Below are positions 16,821 to 25,405 of a stretch of 64,000 bases of DNA, piece after piece. Each line of letters starts with the position of its first letter. Position 1 is the stretch's first letter. The translations under genes were made by a program, and so were the position numbers. This DNA comes from Psychrosphaera ytuae (GTDB lineage: Bacteria; Pseudomonadota; Gammaproteobacteria; Enterobacterales; Alteromonadaceae): assembly GCF_017638545.1 (NCBI RefSeq), contig NZ_CP072110.1, positions 2,046,001-2,110,000 of the forward strand, written 5' to 3'. The notes beneath the pieces are model-generated. The model saw only the letters and a list, made by a program, of their open reading frames with translations, did not search any database and was not told the origin of the DNA.

Positions 16821-18803
16821 TTAGATTTCCGGCTCAACGGCTAATTTTGTTAAGTCAGCTAATAACGTTGACCTCTGACCTAATCTCGCTTGATACACTA
16901 AGTCATAAGCGTAAATAGCTTTGATGTAATTTCGCGTTTCTTTGTATGGCACTGTTTCAATCCACGCATCTGCTGTCATAGGTTCATTAGGCAGCCAACG
17001 CTCGACTTTGTGAATACCGGCATTGTATGCAGCTAACGTTAAGACAGGGTTTTGATCTGTTTTTGCCATAAGTCTTGCAAGATATTTAGCACCTAACTGT
17101 ACATTTCTTTCGGGTTGAAATAGTTGATTTCGAGATACTCTTCTCTTTGCAACAAAACTTGCCGTGCTAGGCTTAAGTTGCATTAACCCAGCGGCGCCCG
17201 CTGAAGAAAACGCGTCCGGCACAAAAGAGCTTTCTCGACGTGCAACAGCGAATAACAAACTTGGAGGCATGTTCGTCTGTTTGGCCGCGCTAACAATCAC
17301 CTCTTCATAAGCGAGTGGAAAACGCAATTCAATATCATTCAGATAGCCCACCTGCGACAGAGTAAATATAGGCCTGTCGTGCCAACCTTGTTCGGCTGCA
17401 AGATATGCCATAGTCTCTAATGCTCGATCATCATAGTGTTCGACAAGAAGATTCCACTCTTTACGTGCATCTAACAGCCGACCATATCGAAATAAAGTAA
17501 TGGCTCTCTGAAAACCGTCGTCTTCGGAATAGGCTTGTAACTGCTCTTGAGCCACATTTAATGGTTCGTGACGAATACTCACATCTATGCCCAAAAATTG
17601 AGCTGCTAAAAAACCATAATAATCGCGTCGTTCTGCAACTTCTTTTAACTGTAATAACGCCCAATCCGATTGATGCAGTTCAAACTCGGCCCGTGCACGC
17701 CAAAATACCACCCCAGGGTCTACTTGCAGCCATTCAGGCATAGATTTGGCGGTGTTGAGAACTTGTTGCCAATCTCCCGTTCTTAAAGCTGCAGAAATTC
17801 GCCACTGTTTTACAGACTCGTCAACGAGCTCTGACTCGATTTGGTTCAACTTTGTCAACGCCGTAGGTGCACCATTGACCGCTAATGCTATGGCGACTTT
17901 CTTATCAATGAGCCCAACATGGCCACTTTGCTTAAACTTAGAACGCACCGTTGACCACCAGGAGTTAAACCTCTCAGGGTTTGCAAACACCAACTTACTT
18001 GAAACGTGATTTAAAATTTCGAATTCTTCAGTTGAGTAATCTAGCCAAAAGCCAGGTTGAATCACCCGACGTGGAGATTTAATGGCGAGCTTCCACATTT
18101 TAGCGAGATAACGATCTTGATCATCAAGCTGCTTTGCAAGATAGTCGGCTAGGCGTGGATTATTGTGCTTAATCGCTAACTTAGTTCGTTCCAATATACG
18201 CTTAGATGTCATTAAACCAGCGTCAGACCAAGCGTCTAAAACTGTATCACAACGCTTAGGAAGTGAGGATTGAGAGAGCCAAACTTGATAAATCTGCTCG
18301 TCAAGTTGTTCTACTAAGTGGCCATTATCAATTTGAATTTGCAAATATTGGCAATCCAACTTTACCGACACACCAGGCGCATATGCAGCGATAAAGGCAT
18401 CGTGAAAAGTATTGGCGGCGAGATAATTAAGCCACTTGTGTTGCAGTGCATTGGTAAAAGGCGCACCGGAGTATTGCCCTATAAACTGGTTTATAACTAC
18501 TTTTTTATCTATGGATAGAGTGCTTTTTAAATATTCAGCCTGAGCATAGGGGTATAAAGGGTGTTTTAAGAAGTGTGATGCCTTCGTTAAGTAGGCAGGC
18601 TCTTTACCTGACTGAGCGAGTTGTTCGAATTCTTCGAACGCTTGAATTTGCTCTGCTGTTATATATTCAGGTATAAATTCTGGCTTATTTACTGCCTCAG
18701 GATTAGTGTGCACAGATGCAGGAGACATTGGCGAATTGGCCATTGTCTGAGATGACAGAGCAACAAAAACCGTCAAGCCAAAACAAAAACTAGAAAACTG
18801 CAT
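16821..18803 (-). CDS. slt: soluble lytic murein transglycosylase
   Basis: A periplasmic enzyme cleaving the MurNAc-GlcNAc bond to yield 1,6-anhydromuropeptides. The 660-aa precursor has a signal peptide (FCFGLTVFVALSSQTMA) and a long alpha-helical superhelix (about 30-490). The C-terminal SLT goose-lysozyme-like domain contains the catalytic glutamate in RRESSF (E524), then GLMQLKPSTA and LTLAAYNAG. Length and order match Slt70. It faces away from fadB, with a 224-bp gap holding the fad promoter region. Confidence 0.95.
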   Translation of the reverse strand: MQFSSFCFGLTVFVALSSQTMANSPMSPASVHTNPEAVNKPEFIPEYITAEQIQAFEEFEQLAQSGKEPAYLTKASHFLKHPLYPYAQAEYLKSTLSIDKKVVINQFIGQYSGAPFTNALQHKWLNYLAANTFHDAFIAAYAPGVSVKLDCQYLQIQIDNGHLVEQLDEQIYQVWLSQSSLPKRCDTVLDAWSDAGLMTSKRILERTKLAIKHNNPRLADYLAKQLDDQDRYLAKMWKLAIKSPRRVIQPGFWLDYSTEEFEILNHVSSKLVFANPERFNSWWSTVRSKFKQSGHVGLIDKKVAIALAVNGAPTALTKLNQIESELVDESVKQWRISAALRTGDWQQVLNTAKSMPEWLQVDPGVVFWRARAEFELHQSDWALLQLKEVAERRDYYGFLAAQFLGIDVSIRHEPLNVAQEQLQAYSEDDGFQRAITLFRYGRLLDARKEWNLLVEHYDDRALETMAYLAAEQGWHDRPIFTLSQVGYLNDIELRFPLAYEEVIVSAAKQTNMPPSLLFAVARRESSFVPDAFSSAGAAGLMQLKPSTASFVAKRRVSRNQLFQPERNVQLGAKYLARLMAKTDQNPVLTLAAYNAGIHKVERWLPNEPMTADAWIETVPYKETRNYIKAIYAYDLVYQARLGQRSTLLADLTKLAVEPEI

Positions 18804-18992
18804 AACAAATCGCCAAACCTTCGCCTATTCTTACCAGTCTAAACTAACTTATCAGAATTAACTGTAAATTACGCTTAATTCTGTAGCGAGAAAACACCCG
18901 CTAACCGCGAAATATGTACTGTTTTTGCATTTTTATTTGGGTGAAACCATTGATTTTTACTTAGTTAACCTCCACACTCAGTAAATATTATC

Positions 18993-19009
18993 AACTGGTC
19001 GTACCATTC
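18993..19009 (+). promoter_or_regulatory. candidate FadR operator of fadBA
   Basis: AACTGGTCGTACCATTC matches 14 of 17 positions of the palindromic gammaproteobacterial FadR consensus as I recall it (AACTGGTCGGACCAGTT). It lies 19 bp before the fadB ATG and directly after a TATTAT at 18986-18991 that may be the -10, so bound FadR would block initiation until acyl-CoA releases it. The fadR gene is not in this window. Confidence 0.5.
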
Positions 19010-19027
19010 AATTTGGGGAGTACAACA

Positions 19028-21193
19028 ATGATTTTTAAAGGCCAAACCGTCAATGTAACTATGGGTGAGCATGGTATTGCCCACTTTACGTTCGATGCAC
19101 CAGGCTCTGTTAACAAGTTTGACCAACAGACCATCCAAGACTGTCGTGACGCTACCGCAGCGATCAATGCAGACAGCAACATCAAAGCCGTATTATTCCG
19201 CTCTGCAAAACCAGCATTCATCGTTGGTGCAGATATCACTGAATTTTTAGGTTCTTTCAAAGCTGAAGAAGCAGAACTTGTAGACTGGGTTAAAGCAAGC
19301 TCAGACATGTTCGACGGCATTGAAGATATTAAGGTCCCTACACTTTCTGCAATTACTGGTTTTGCATTGGGTGGTGGTTTTGAACTTTGTCTTGCTACTG
19401 ATTTCCGTGTTATCGACGAGACAGCACAAGTTGGCCTTCCAGAAAACAACCTTGGTCTAATCCCAGGTTTTGGTGGTACGGTTCGTTTGCCTCGTGTTAT
19501 TGGTCCTGACAACGCGCTTGAGTGGATCACCTCTGCTCGTCCTAAAAAGCCAAAAGACGCACTTAAGATGCGTGCAGTTGATGCAGCAACAAGCAGTGAC
19601 AAACTGATCGACGTAGCAACACAAATGCTACAAGACGCTATCGCTGGCAAGTTAGACTGGCAAGCACGTCGCGCGCAAAAGAAAGCGCCGATTCAGTTCA
19701 ACGAAACTGAGTTGGAAAACGCGGTAACAGTTGCTAAGACAATGGTTATGGCAAAAGCAGGTAAGCATTACCCAGCCCCTGTTGCAGCAGTTGATGCAGT
19801 CTACGAAGCCGCGGGTATGTCGCGTGACGACGCGATGCGTGTTGAAAACAAGTACTTTGCAAAACTAGCTAAGACTGATCAAGCAACCGCTATGATCGGT
19901 AACTTCATGAATGACCAATACGTTAAAGGTCTTGCGAAGAAAGCGGGTAAAGCGAACAAACACGAAATCAAAAAAGCGGCCGTTTTAGGTGCAGGTATCA
20001 TGGGTGGCGGTATCGCTTTCCAATCAGCGTCTAAAGGCACACCTATCGTAATGAAAGACATCAACCAAGGTGCCCTTGATCAAGGTTTGGCTGAAGCGTC
20101 TAAGATCTTAAACAAAAAGCTTAAGAAAGGCCGCATCGATGGTAACAAGTTAGCGCAAACGCTTAACAACATCGAACCGACACTTAACAACGAAGCACTT
20201 AAAGACACCAACTTCATCATCGAAGCAGTTGTTGAAAACCCGAAGGTAAAAGGTGCGGTTCTTGCGGAAGTTGAAGGTCTAGTAAGTGAAGATACAATCA
20301 TCACTTCTAACACCTCTACTATCTCTATCAACAAGTTAGCAGAAAGCCTTAAGCGCCCAGAAAACTTCTGTGGTATGCACTTCTTCAACCCGGTACCACT
20401 AATGCAATTAGTTGAAGTTATCCGCGGTGAAAAGACATCTGAGGAGACGGTTGCTGCTACCGTTGCTTACGCAACTAAAATGGGTAAAACAGCCATCGTA
20501 GTTAACGACTGTGCAGGTTTCTTTGTAAACCGCGTATTATTCCCATACTTCGCAGGTTTCAGCTTATTACTTAACGACGGTGCTAAGTTCGCTAACGTTG
20601 ATAAAGTCATGGAGCGTGAGTTTGGTTGGCCAATGGGTCCTGCAATGTTGTTAGACGTTGTTGGTATCGACACAGCCGATCACTGTACAGATGTAATGGC
20701 AGAAGCCTTCCCTACTCGCATGCAGAAACTTGAAAACGACCCTATCTCGGTTCTATATAACAACGAATTCTACGGTCAGAAGAACACTAAAGGTTTCTAC
20801 CAGCACAGCTTAGATAAGCGTGGCCGTCCTAAGAAAGAAATCTTAGACAGCACGTTAGAAATGCTTGCAGGTGTTGCTTCTAACGATAAAGACTTCGACA
20901 AAGAAGAAATCATCGACCGTCTAATGATCCCTATGGTTAACGAAACAATCCGTTGTTTAGAAGAAGGCATTGTTGCTTCTCCTTCTGAAGCTGACATGGC
21001 ACTTCTATACGGTATTGGTTTCCCTCCATTCCGCGGTGGTGTGTTCCGTTACGTTGATACTATTGGCCTTGCCAACTTCGTTGCAAAAGCAGACAAGTAC
21101 AAAGACTTAGGTGAGATTTATCACGTAACTGACAAAACACGTCAAATGGCTGAAGCAGGCCAAGACTTCTACTCAACATACGCTGGCAAATAG
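19028..21193 (+). CDS. fadB: fatty acid oxidation complex alpha subunit
   Basis: A multifunctional enoyl-CoA hydratase/isomerase and 3-hydroxyacyl-CoA dehydrogenase, 721 aa. The N-terminal crotonase domain (about 1-190) has IVGADITEF and ALGGGFELCLA and GLPENNLGLIPGFGG, with both catalytic glutamates. The dehydrogenase half has the NAD loop AVLGAGIMGGGIA (about 318) and NTSTISI and MHFFNPV. ATG 19028 is preceded by GGGGAG; upstream TTG 19013 is disregarded. It forms the beta-oxidation complex with FadA, encoded 11 bp later. A FadR-like operator lies just upstream. Confidence 0.97.
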   Translation: MIFKGQTVNVTMGEHGIAHFTFDAPGSVNKFDQQTIQDCRDATAAINADSNIKAVLFRSAKPAFIVGADITEFLGSFKAEEAELVDWVKASSDMFDGIEDIKVPTLSAITGFALGGGFELCLATDFRVIDETAQVGLPENNLGLIPGFGGTVRLPRVIGPDNALEWITSARPKKPKDALKMRAVDAATSSDKLIDVATQMLQDAIAGKLDWQARRAQKKAPIQFNETELENAVTVAKTMVMAKAGKHYPAPVAAVDAVYEAAGMSRDDAMRVENKYFAKLAKTDQATAMIGNFMNDQYVKGLAKKAGKANKHEIKKAAVLGAGIMGGGIAFQSASKGTPIVMKDINQGALDQGLAEASKILNKKLKKGRIDGNKLAQTLNNIEPTLNNEALKDTNFIIEAVVENPKVKGAVLAEVEGLVSEDTIITSNTSTISINKLAESLKRPENFCGMHFFNPVPLMQLVEVIRGEKTSEETVAATVAYATKMGKTAIVVNDCAGFFVNRVLFPYFAGFSLLLNDGAKFANVDKVMEREFGWPMGPAMLLDVVGIDTADHCTDVMAEAFPTRMQKLENDPISVLYNNEFYGQKNTKGFYQHSLDKRGRPKKEILDSTLEMLAGVASNDKDFDKEEIIDRLMIPMVNETIRCLEEGIVASPSEADMALLYGIGFPPFRGGVFRYVDTIGLANFVAKADKYKDLGEIYHVTDKTRQMAEAGQDFYSTYAGK

Positions 21194-21204
21194 GAGCAAT
21201 GAAA

Positions 21205-22365
21205 ATGAAAAACGTAGTAATTATCGATTGTGTACGCACAGCAATGGCGAAAGCCAGAAACGGTATGTTTGAGAACGTTCGCGCAGAAGACTTATCTGCA
21301 GCTGTGATGAAATCACTACTAGAACGCAACCCTAAGTTAGACGCAGCGCAAATCGACGACGTAATCTGGGGTTGTGTAATGCAAACTCTAGAACAAGGTT
21401 TTAACGTTGGTCGTCAAGCGGCGCTACTAGCAGGTATCCCGACTTCTGTTCCGGCTGTAACCGTTAACCGCTTATGTGGTTCTTCTATGCAAGCACTACA
21501 TGATGCATCTGCAAAGATCATGGCAGGTCAAGGTGACGTTTACCTTATTGGTGGTGTTGAGCATATGACTCACGTTCCTATGACACACGGTTTGGACTTC
21601 CACCCTAGCCTTAACCTTTCAACCGCACAAGCTGCAGGCTCTATGGGTCTGACTGCTGAGGCGCTTGCGCGTAAGTACAACATCTCTCGTGAACAACAAG
21701 ACGAGTTTGGTGTACGCTCACACCGCCTAGCACACGAAGCGTCTGTTGAAGGCCGTTTTGCTAACGAAATCATCCCTGTTGAAGGTCACGATGCCAATGG
21801 TGCATTAGTTAAATGTGACTACGATGAAGTTATTCGTCCAGAGACAACAATGGAAACGGTTGGTGGCTTACGCCCTGTATTTAACCCAGTAAACGGTACT
21901 GTAACTGCAGCAACCTCTTCTGCCCTATCTAACGGCGCAGCAGGTATGTTAGTAATGAGTGAAGACAAAGCAAAAGAGCTTGGTCTTGAAATCCGAGCAC
22001 GAGTTAAGTCAATGGGCGTATCAGGCTGTGAGCCTTCAACGATGGGTTGGGGTCCAGTTCCTGCGACTGAACAAGCGCTTAAGAAAGCGGGTATGTCTAT
22101 TTCTGACGTTGAACAATTCGAATTAAACGAAGCATTTGCAGCTCAGGCATTATCGGTTGTTAAAGGCTTAGGCATCGAAGACAAGATGGACCGCATCAAC
22201 GTAAACGGCGGTGCTATCTCACTTGGTCACCCTCTAGGCTGTTCTGGTGCGCGTATCTCAACGACGCTTATCAACGCAATGGAGCACTCAGGTGCAAAAG
22301 TTGGTCTAGCGACTATGTGTATCGGTTTTGGTCAGGGTATAGCGACAATCTTTGAACGTCCATAA
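21205..22365 (+). CDS. fadA: 3-ketoacyl-CoA thiolase, fatty acid oxidation complex beta subunit
   Basis: Cleaves 3-ketoacyl-CoA with CoA to acetyl-CoA and a shortened acyl-CoA. The 386-aa protein has the nucleophilic cysteine C91 in NRLCGSSMQALH and the C-terminal pair GGAISLGHPLGCSGARIS and CIGFGQGIA. ATG 21205 has AGGAG eight bases before it; the upstream ATG 21199 is too close to that site. It is in an operon with fadB and ends at a strong terminator. Confidence 0.97.
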   Translation: MKNVVIIDCVRTAMAKARNGMFENVRAEDLSAAVMKSLLERNPKLDAAQIDDVIWGCVMQTLEQGFNVGRQAALLAGIPTSVPAVTVNRLCGSSMQALHDASAKIMAGQGDVYLIGGVEHMTHVPMTHGLDFHPSLNLSTAQAAGSMGLTAEALARKYNISREQQDEFGVRSHRLAHEASVEGRFANEIIPVEGHDANGALVKCDYDEVIRPETTMETVGGLRPVFNPVNGTVTAATSSALSNGAAGMLVMSEDKAKELGLEIRARVKSMGVSGCEPSTMGWGPVPATEQALKKAGMSISDVEQFELNEAFAAQALSVVKGLGIEDKMDRINVNGGAISLGHPLGCSGARISTTLINAMEHSGAKVGLATMCIGFGQGIATIFERP

Positions 22366-22451
22366 TGTGATATTTAGAGAGAGTCGAACAATTATGCATA
22401 TTAAAAAGCGAATTGTTTGATGCCCTAAACAATAACATTTAGTAATATTAG

Positions 22452-22494
22452 AAAAAGTGCGATGGGGGAACTCCCCATTGCACTTTTTTTTTTT
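22452..22494 (+). terminator. Rho-independent terminator of fadBA
   Basis: A 16-bp stem from AAAAAGTGCGATGGGG to CCCCATTGCACTTTTT with one G-T pair and a 5-nt loop, followed by a long T-run. It lies 87 bp after the fadA stop, before tusA. Confidence 0.92.
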
Positions 22495-22532
22495 ACTTTT
22501 ATAGTTGAGTAAACAGGTCAGTTAGGTGAAGT

Positions 22533-22814
22533 ATGATCGATAAAAACACCCACAAATGGTTTCAGCAAGACGACATAGCCTCTATCGAAATCAGCGCAGA
22601 GCTCGATGCATTGGGCTTACGTTGCCCTGAGCCAGTAATGATGGTTCGAAAAGAAGTTCGAAGCCTGAACAATGGTGATGTGTTACTCATCCAGGCTGAT
22701 GATCCTGCATCAGTCAGGGATATCCCTGCTTTTTGCCGTTTTATGGGACATCAATTACTTGCTCAAGATACTGACAATCACCCCTTTCTTTTTTTAATTA
22801 AAAAAGGACAATAA
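22533..22814 (+). CDS. tusA: sulfur carrier protein TusA
   Basis: A small cytosolic persulfide carrier, 93 aa. The core ALGLRCPEPVMMVRK carries the sulfur-accepting cysteine C31, and ADDPASVRDIPAFCRFMGH matches E. coli TusA closely. It accepts sulfur from IscS and passes it on for tRNA 2-thiouridine and other thio-cofactors. The N-terminus is about 12 residues longer than in E. coli. It follows the fadBA terminator and precedes a diguanylate cyclase gene by 33 bp. Confidence 0.93.
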   Translation: MIDKNTHKWFQQDDIASIEISAELDALGLRCPEPVMMVRKEVRSLNNGDVLLIQADDPASVRDIPAFCRFMGHQLLAQDTDNHPFLFLIKKGQ

Positions 22815-22847
22815 GGTTGAAGGATTTTCTTTTATTGGGACAGGTAC

Positions 22848-23921
22848 ATGGGCAATAGAAATGAAAAGTGGTACAGCTATCTAAAAGCTGATCGCGTCCA
22901 ACTAGTAGAACAAAGTCGTAAAGACATGTCACTCTTGACGATGATTATTATCGCCATATTTGTTCTAAGTGGGCTCATTATCAGCAACCACGAAATTTAC
23001 AGTCAATTTTTATTATATTCTCTTATTGGTGCACTGGTCATGGTCGTAACTAGTGCTACATTGTTCTATCTCACGTCACACAGGCTCGGTGGAAGGTTAC
23101 TTTTGTGTACAGGAGTGTTGCTGTTCAATTGCAGCTTGATCTATTCAGGCGGAACAGAAAACACGGCGCTTTACTGGGTGATGTACTATCCACTGATAGT
23201 ATATTCCATCACAGGACCAAAGTTCGGAAGTCTATTTTCATTGGCTTTTTTGGCAATGAGTGCTTATTTTCTTTATACACCCGGCGCTATCATCGCAGAG
23301 TATGCCGACACGGAAAAGAGTCGCTATTTACTGTCTAGTTTCGTGATTGTTATCTTTTCCTTTATTAATGAGTTCTATCGGTTTAAAAGCCATAACATGA
23401 TGGAGTCGGTTTCTTTAGATAACAAAAAGGACGCCAACACAGACGTTTTAACGAATATTCCAAATCGTCGCTTTTTAGAGGATTCGTACTTTCCTTATTT
23501 ACAAAAAAATAATGAAGTTTTATTGCCAGCCGCAGTCATTATTGCAGACATTGACCATTTTAAAATGATCAACGACACTCACGGTCACGATATTGGTGAC
23601 CTTGCCATAATCCACTGCGTAAATACGTTTAAAAAGACATTAAGAAATACGGATGTATTATGTCGAATCGGTGGCGAAGAGTTCTTGATTTGCATTCCAA
23701 AGATGTCTTTAAACAAAGCAGAAAAGATTGCCAACAAGATGCGCTCGGCCCTTGCAGACAACCCTTTGAAACTTGAAGATGGCGCTGTTTTGCAGTTAAG
23801 AAGTAGTTTTGGTGTTGCAGAAATTACCTCGCCAAAGGACTTTAATTCAGCAATTAAATTGGCCGACGATAGACTGTATAAGGCCAAAGAGACAGGTCGA
23901 AATAAAGTTGTCGCAGACTAA
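22848..23921 (+). CDS. membrane diguanylate cyclase (GGDEF)
   Basis: A 357-aa protein with six predicted membrane helices (about 29-46, 54-76, 83-99, 106-121, 126-143, 160-176) and a cytosolic GGDEF domain from about 190. The active site is GGEEF at 275-279, preceded by an intact inhibitory I-site RNTD at 266-269 and ADIDHFKMINDTHGH as substrate and metal region. It should make c-di-GMP and be product-inhibited. The sensor half has no periplasmic domain I can name. Its transcription terminator downstream was interrupted by an IS element. Confidence 0.88.
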   Translation: MGNRNEKWYSYLKADRVQLVEQSRKDMSLLTMIIIAIFVLSGLIISNHEIYSQFLLYSLIGALVMVVTSATLFYLTSHRLGGRLLLCTGVLLFNCSLIYSGGTENTALYWVMYYPLIVYSITGPKFGSLFSLAFLAMSAYFLYTPGAIIAEYADTEKSRYLLSSFVIVIFSFINEFYRFKSHNMMESVSLDNKKDANTDVLTNIPNRRFLEDSYFPYLQKNNEVLLPAAVIIADIDHFKMINDTHGHDIGDLAIIHCVNTFKKTLRNTDVLCRIGGEEFLICIPKMSLNKAEKIANKMRSALADNPLKLEDGAVLQLRSSFGVAEITSPKDFNSAIKLADDRLYKAKETGRNKVVAD

Positions 23922-23948
23922 ACAAAAAACCTCACAATGAAGTGAAGT

Positions 23949-23990
23949 GACCCCCAATAGTTGGACATTCCAATTACTGGGGGTCTTTTT
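23949..23990 (+). terminator. hairpin with T-run at the IS left end, before orfA
   Basis: GACCCCCA (23949-23956) pairs with TGGGGGTC (23978-23985). An inner TTGG/CCAA stem and a few joining pairs make a nearly continuous hairpin with one mismatch and loop ACATT, followed by TTTTT and directly by the orfA ATG. It can act as terminator against transcription entering from outside, and it holds the only G-rich candidate ribosome site of orfA. Confidence 0.65.
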
Positions 23991-24491
23991 ATGTCCAAAC
24001 ACAATAGAATATTTAAAATAAAGCTCGCTCAGCATGCCGTGCAGGAAAGCTCTGTAGCTTTAAGTAAAAAGCACAATATAAGCGCTCGGCTTATTCGCTA
24101 TTGGTCTCAGGTATACCAGCTAAACGGCTCAAATAGCTTTATTCATAATCAGTCACCTTATTCTAGTGAGTTCAAAGCTCATGTCCTCAAGACGATGAAA
24201 ACTAACGATTGGTCATTGGGCCATACCAGTGCTCACTTCGACCTATCGTCTCCTGGTATTTTATTTCAGTGGCAAAAGCTTTATGCTCAAGGTGGTATAT
24301 CCCGTCTTAAACCACAGAAAAAAGGTAGGCCAACCGTGACAAAGAGTGATTCTTCAGCAAAACCCGTAGAGCAGATGACAGAGGAAGAGTTACGAGAAGA
24401 GTTAGCGTACTTACGGGCAGAGAATGATGTTCTAAAAAAGTTAGAAGCCTTGGCTCAAGCCAGAAAGAAAAAAGCAAAGACAAGACGTTAG
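23991..24491 (+). CDS. IS3-family transposase OrfA
   Basis: A DNA-binding protein of 166 aa with two helix-turn-helix units (about 10-50 and 60-105) and a C-terminal leucine-rich coiled-coil (LREELAYLRAENDVLKKLEAL) used for multimerisation. ATG 23991 is preferred; the frame extends upstream to a TTG at 23961 inside the end hairpin. OrfA alone regulates and recognises ends. The transposase proper is OrfAB made by -1 frameshifting at A-AAA-AAG, 24434-24440, which lies in phase and within the coiled-coil region. Confidence 0.9.
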   Translation: MSKHNRIFKIKLAQHAVQESSVALSKKHNISARLIRYWSQVYQLNGSNSFIHNQSPYSSEFKAHVLKTMKTNDWSLGHTSAHFDLSSPGILFQWQKLYAQGGISRLKPQKKGRPTVTKSDSSAKPVEQMTEEELREELAYLRAENDVLKKLEALAQARKKKAKTRR

Positions 24492-25333
24492 TTGTCGAAG
24501 AGTTCAAGGCAAAACATAGCTTAAGGCATCTATTAAAGGCCGTAGAGTTACCGAAAAGTGTCTACTATTATCACCGCTCAAGATTCGAGCAGCCGAGTGC
24601 CGACAGTGACTTACTCATAAAAATACGTGATATCTATCACAGGCATAAAGGGCGATATGGTTATCGTAGAATTACGAGTGCCCTCAGAACAGTAGGTCTA
24701 CTCGTTAATCATAAACGGGTTCAACGTCTGATGAATGAACTAGGTCTAAAGTCGAAGGTAAGGCCTAAGCGCTATAAATCTTATAAAGGTGAAGTGGGCA
24801 AAATCGCCGATAATATCCTTGAGCGCGAGTTTACAGCAACGCAGCCCAATCAAAAATGGGTGACGGATGTAACAGAGTTTAAAGTCAACGACCAGAAGGT
24901 ATACCTGTCACCAATGATAGACCTGTTTAATCAAGAGGTTATCAGCTATGAGGTGCGAACGTCTGTGACATTGCCATTGGTCACAGACATGCTCAAAGCT
25001 GCAACAGCGAAGCTACTGAAGCATGAGAAGCCTCTCATACACTCAGACCAAGGGTGGCAATATCAGAATAGAAAATACCAACAACACCTAAAAGAAAACG
25101 GGCTACTTCAGAGTATGTCAAGAAAGGGAAACTGCTTAGATAATGCCGTTGCAGAGAACTTCTTCGGCATATTAAAAACTGAGATGTATCACAACGAAAC
25201 CTTCAAAGACGCCAATGACCTCATTGAAAATATCAAAGAATACATCCACTATTACAACAACGAACGCATTAAGCTCAAACTAAAAGGCCTGAGTCCGATA
25301 CAATATCGAAATCAGGCCTTGGTTGCCGCTTAG
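24440..25333 (+). CDS. IS3-family transposase OrfB (DDE integrase domain), -1 frame
   Basis: Open in the -1 frame relative to orfA from the stop at 24425 to 25333, without an ATG until 24731; expression as an OrfAB fusion is therefore inferred. The start given is the first codon after the putative slip. It has an HTH_21 region (HKGRYGYRRITSAL) and a catalytic core. Core motifs are D in WVTDVTEF, D in HSDQGWQY and E in NAVAENFFGILK, the DDE triad, followed by YIHYYNNERI and GLSPIQYR, the family C-terminus. The enzyme appears complete. Confidence 0.9.
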   Translation, partial: VRSLGSSQKEKSKDKTLVVEEFKAKHSLRHLLKAVELPKSVYYYHRSRFEQPSADSDLLIKIRDIYHRHKGRYGYRRITSALRTVGLLVNHKRVQRLMNELGLKSKVRPKRYKSYKGEVGKIADNILEREFTATQPNQKWVTDVTEFKVNDQKVYLSPMIDLFNQEVISYEVRTSVTLPLVTDMLKAATAKLLKHEKPLIHSDQGWQYQNRKYQQHLKENGLLQSMSRKGNCLDNAVAENFFGILKTEMYHNETFKDANDLIENIKEYIHYYNNERIKLKLKGLSPIQYRNQALVAA

Positions 25334-25405
25334 AAATGAGTCCAACTTTATGGGGTCACTTCAAAGTGAGGTTTTTTATTTTGTAAAGGTGTGTTACTTG
25401 TTCTA

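Larger units (their letters stand above)
23943..25363 (+). mobile_element. IS3-family insertion sequence (IS150-like), complete
   Basis: A 1421-bp element with terminal inverted repeats: the left end begins TGAAGTGACCCC and the right end read inward also begins TGAAGTGACCCC, both continuing to AGTTGGAC a few bases on. A 3-bp direct duplication AAG flanks it (23940-23942 and 25364-25366). It encodes OrfA and an OrfB in the -1 frame with a complete DDE catalytic domain, and shows no stop or deletion, so it looks intact. The neat duplication suggests recent insertion. Subgroup assignment rests on OrfA length and frameshift motif. Confidence 0.93.
23924..25377. terminator. ancestral bidirectional terminator split by IS insertion
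   Basis: Left half AAAAAACCTCAC (23924-23935) and right half GTGAGGTTTTTT (25366-25377) are exact reverse complements. Deleting the IS and one copy of the AAG duplication joins them as a 12-bp stem with loop AATGAA and terminal T-run, between the convergent diguanylate cyclase gene and glyS. In the present arrangement the halves are about 1.4 kb apart. Confidence 0.85.

Noticed and set aside
18991..19650. 219-aa minus-strand reading frame
   Set aside because: Antisense to fadB with serine/alanine-rich shadow composition; no family signature.
24468..24474. Second A6G run near the end of orfA as frameshift site
   Set aside because: It is not in phase as X-XXY-YYZ with the orfA frame, whereas the run at 24434-24440 is.
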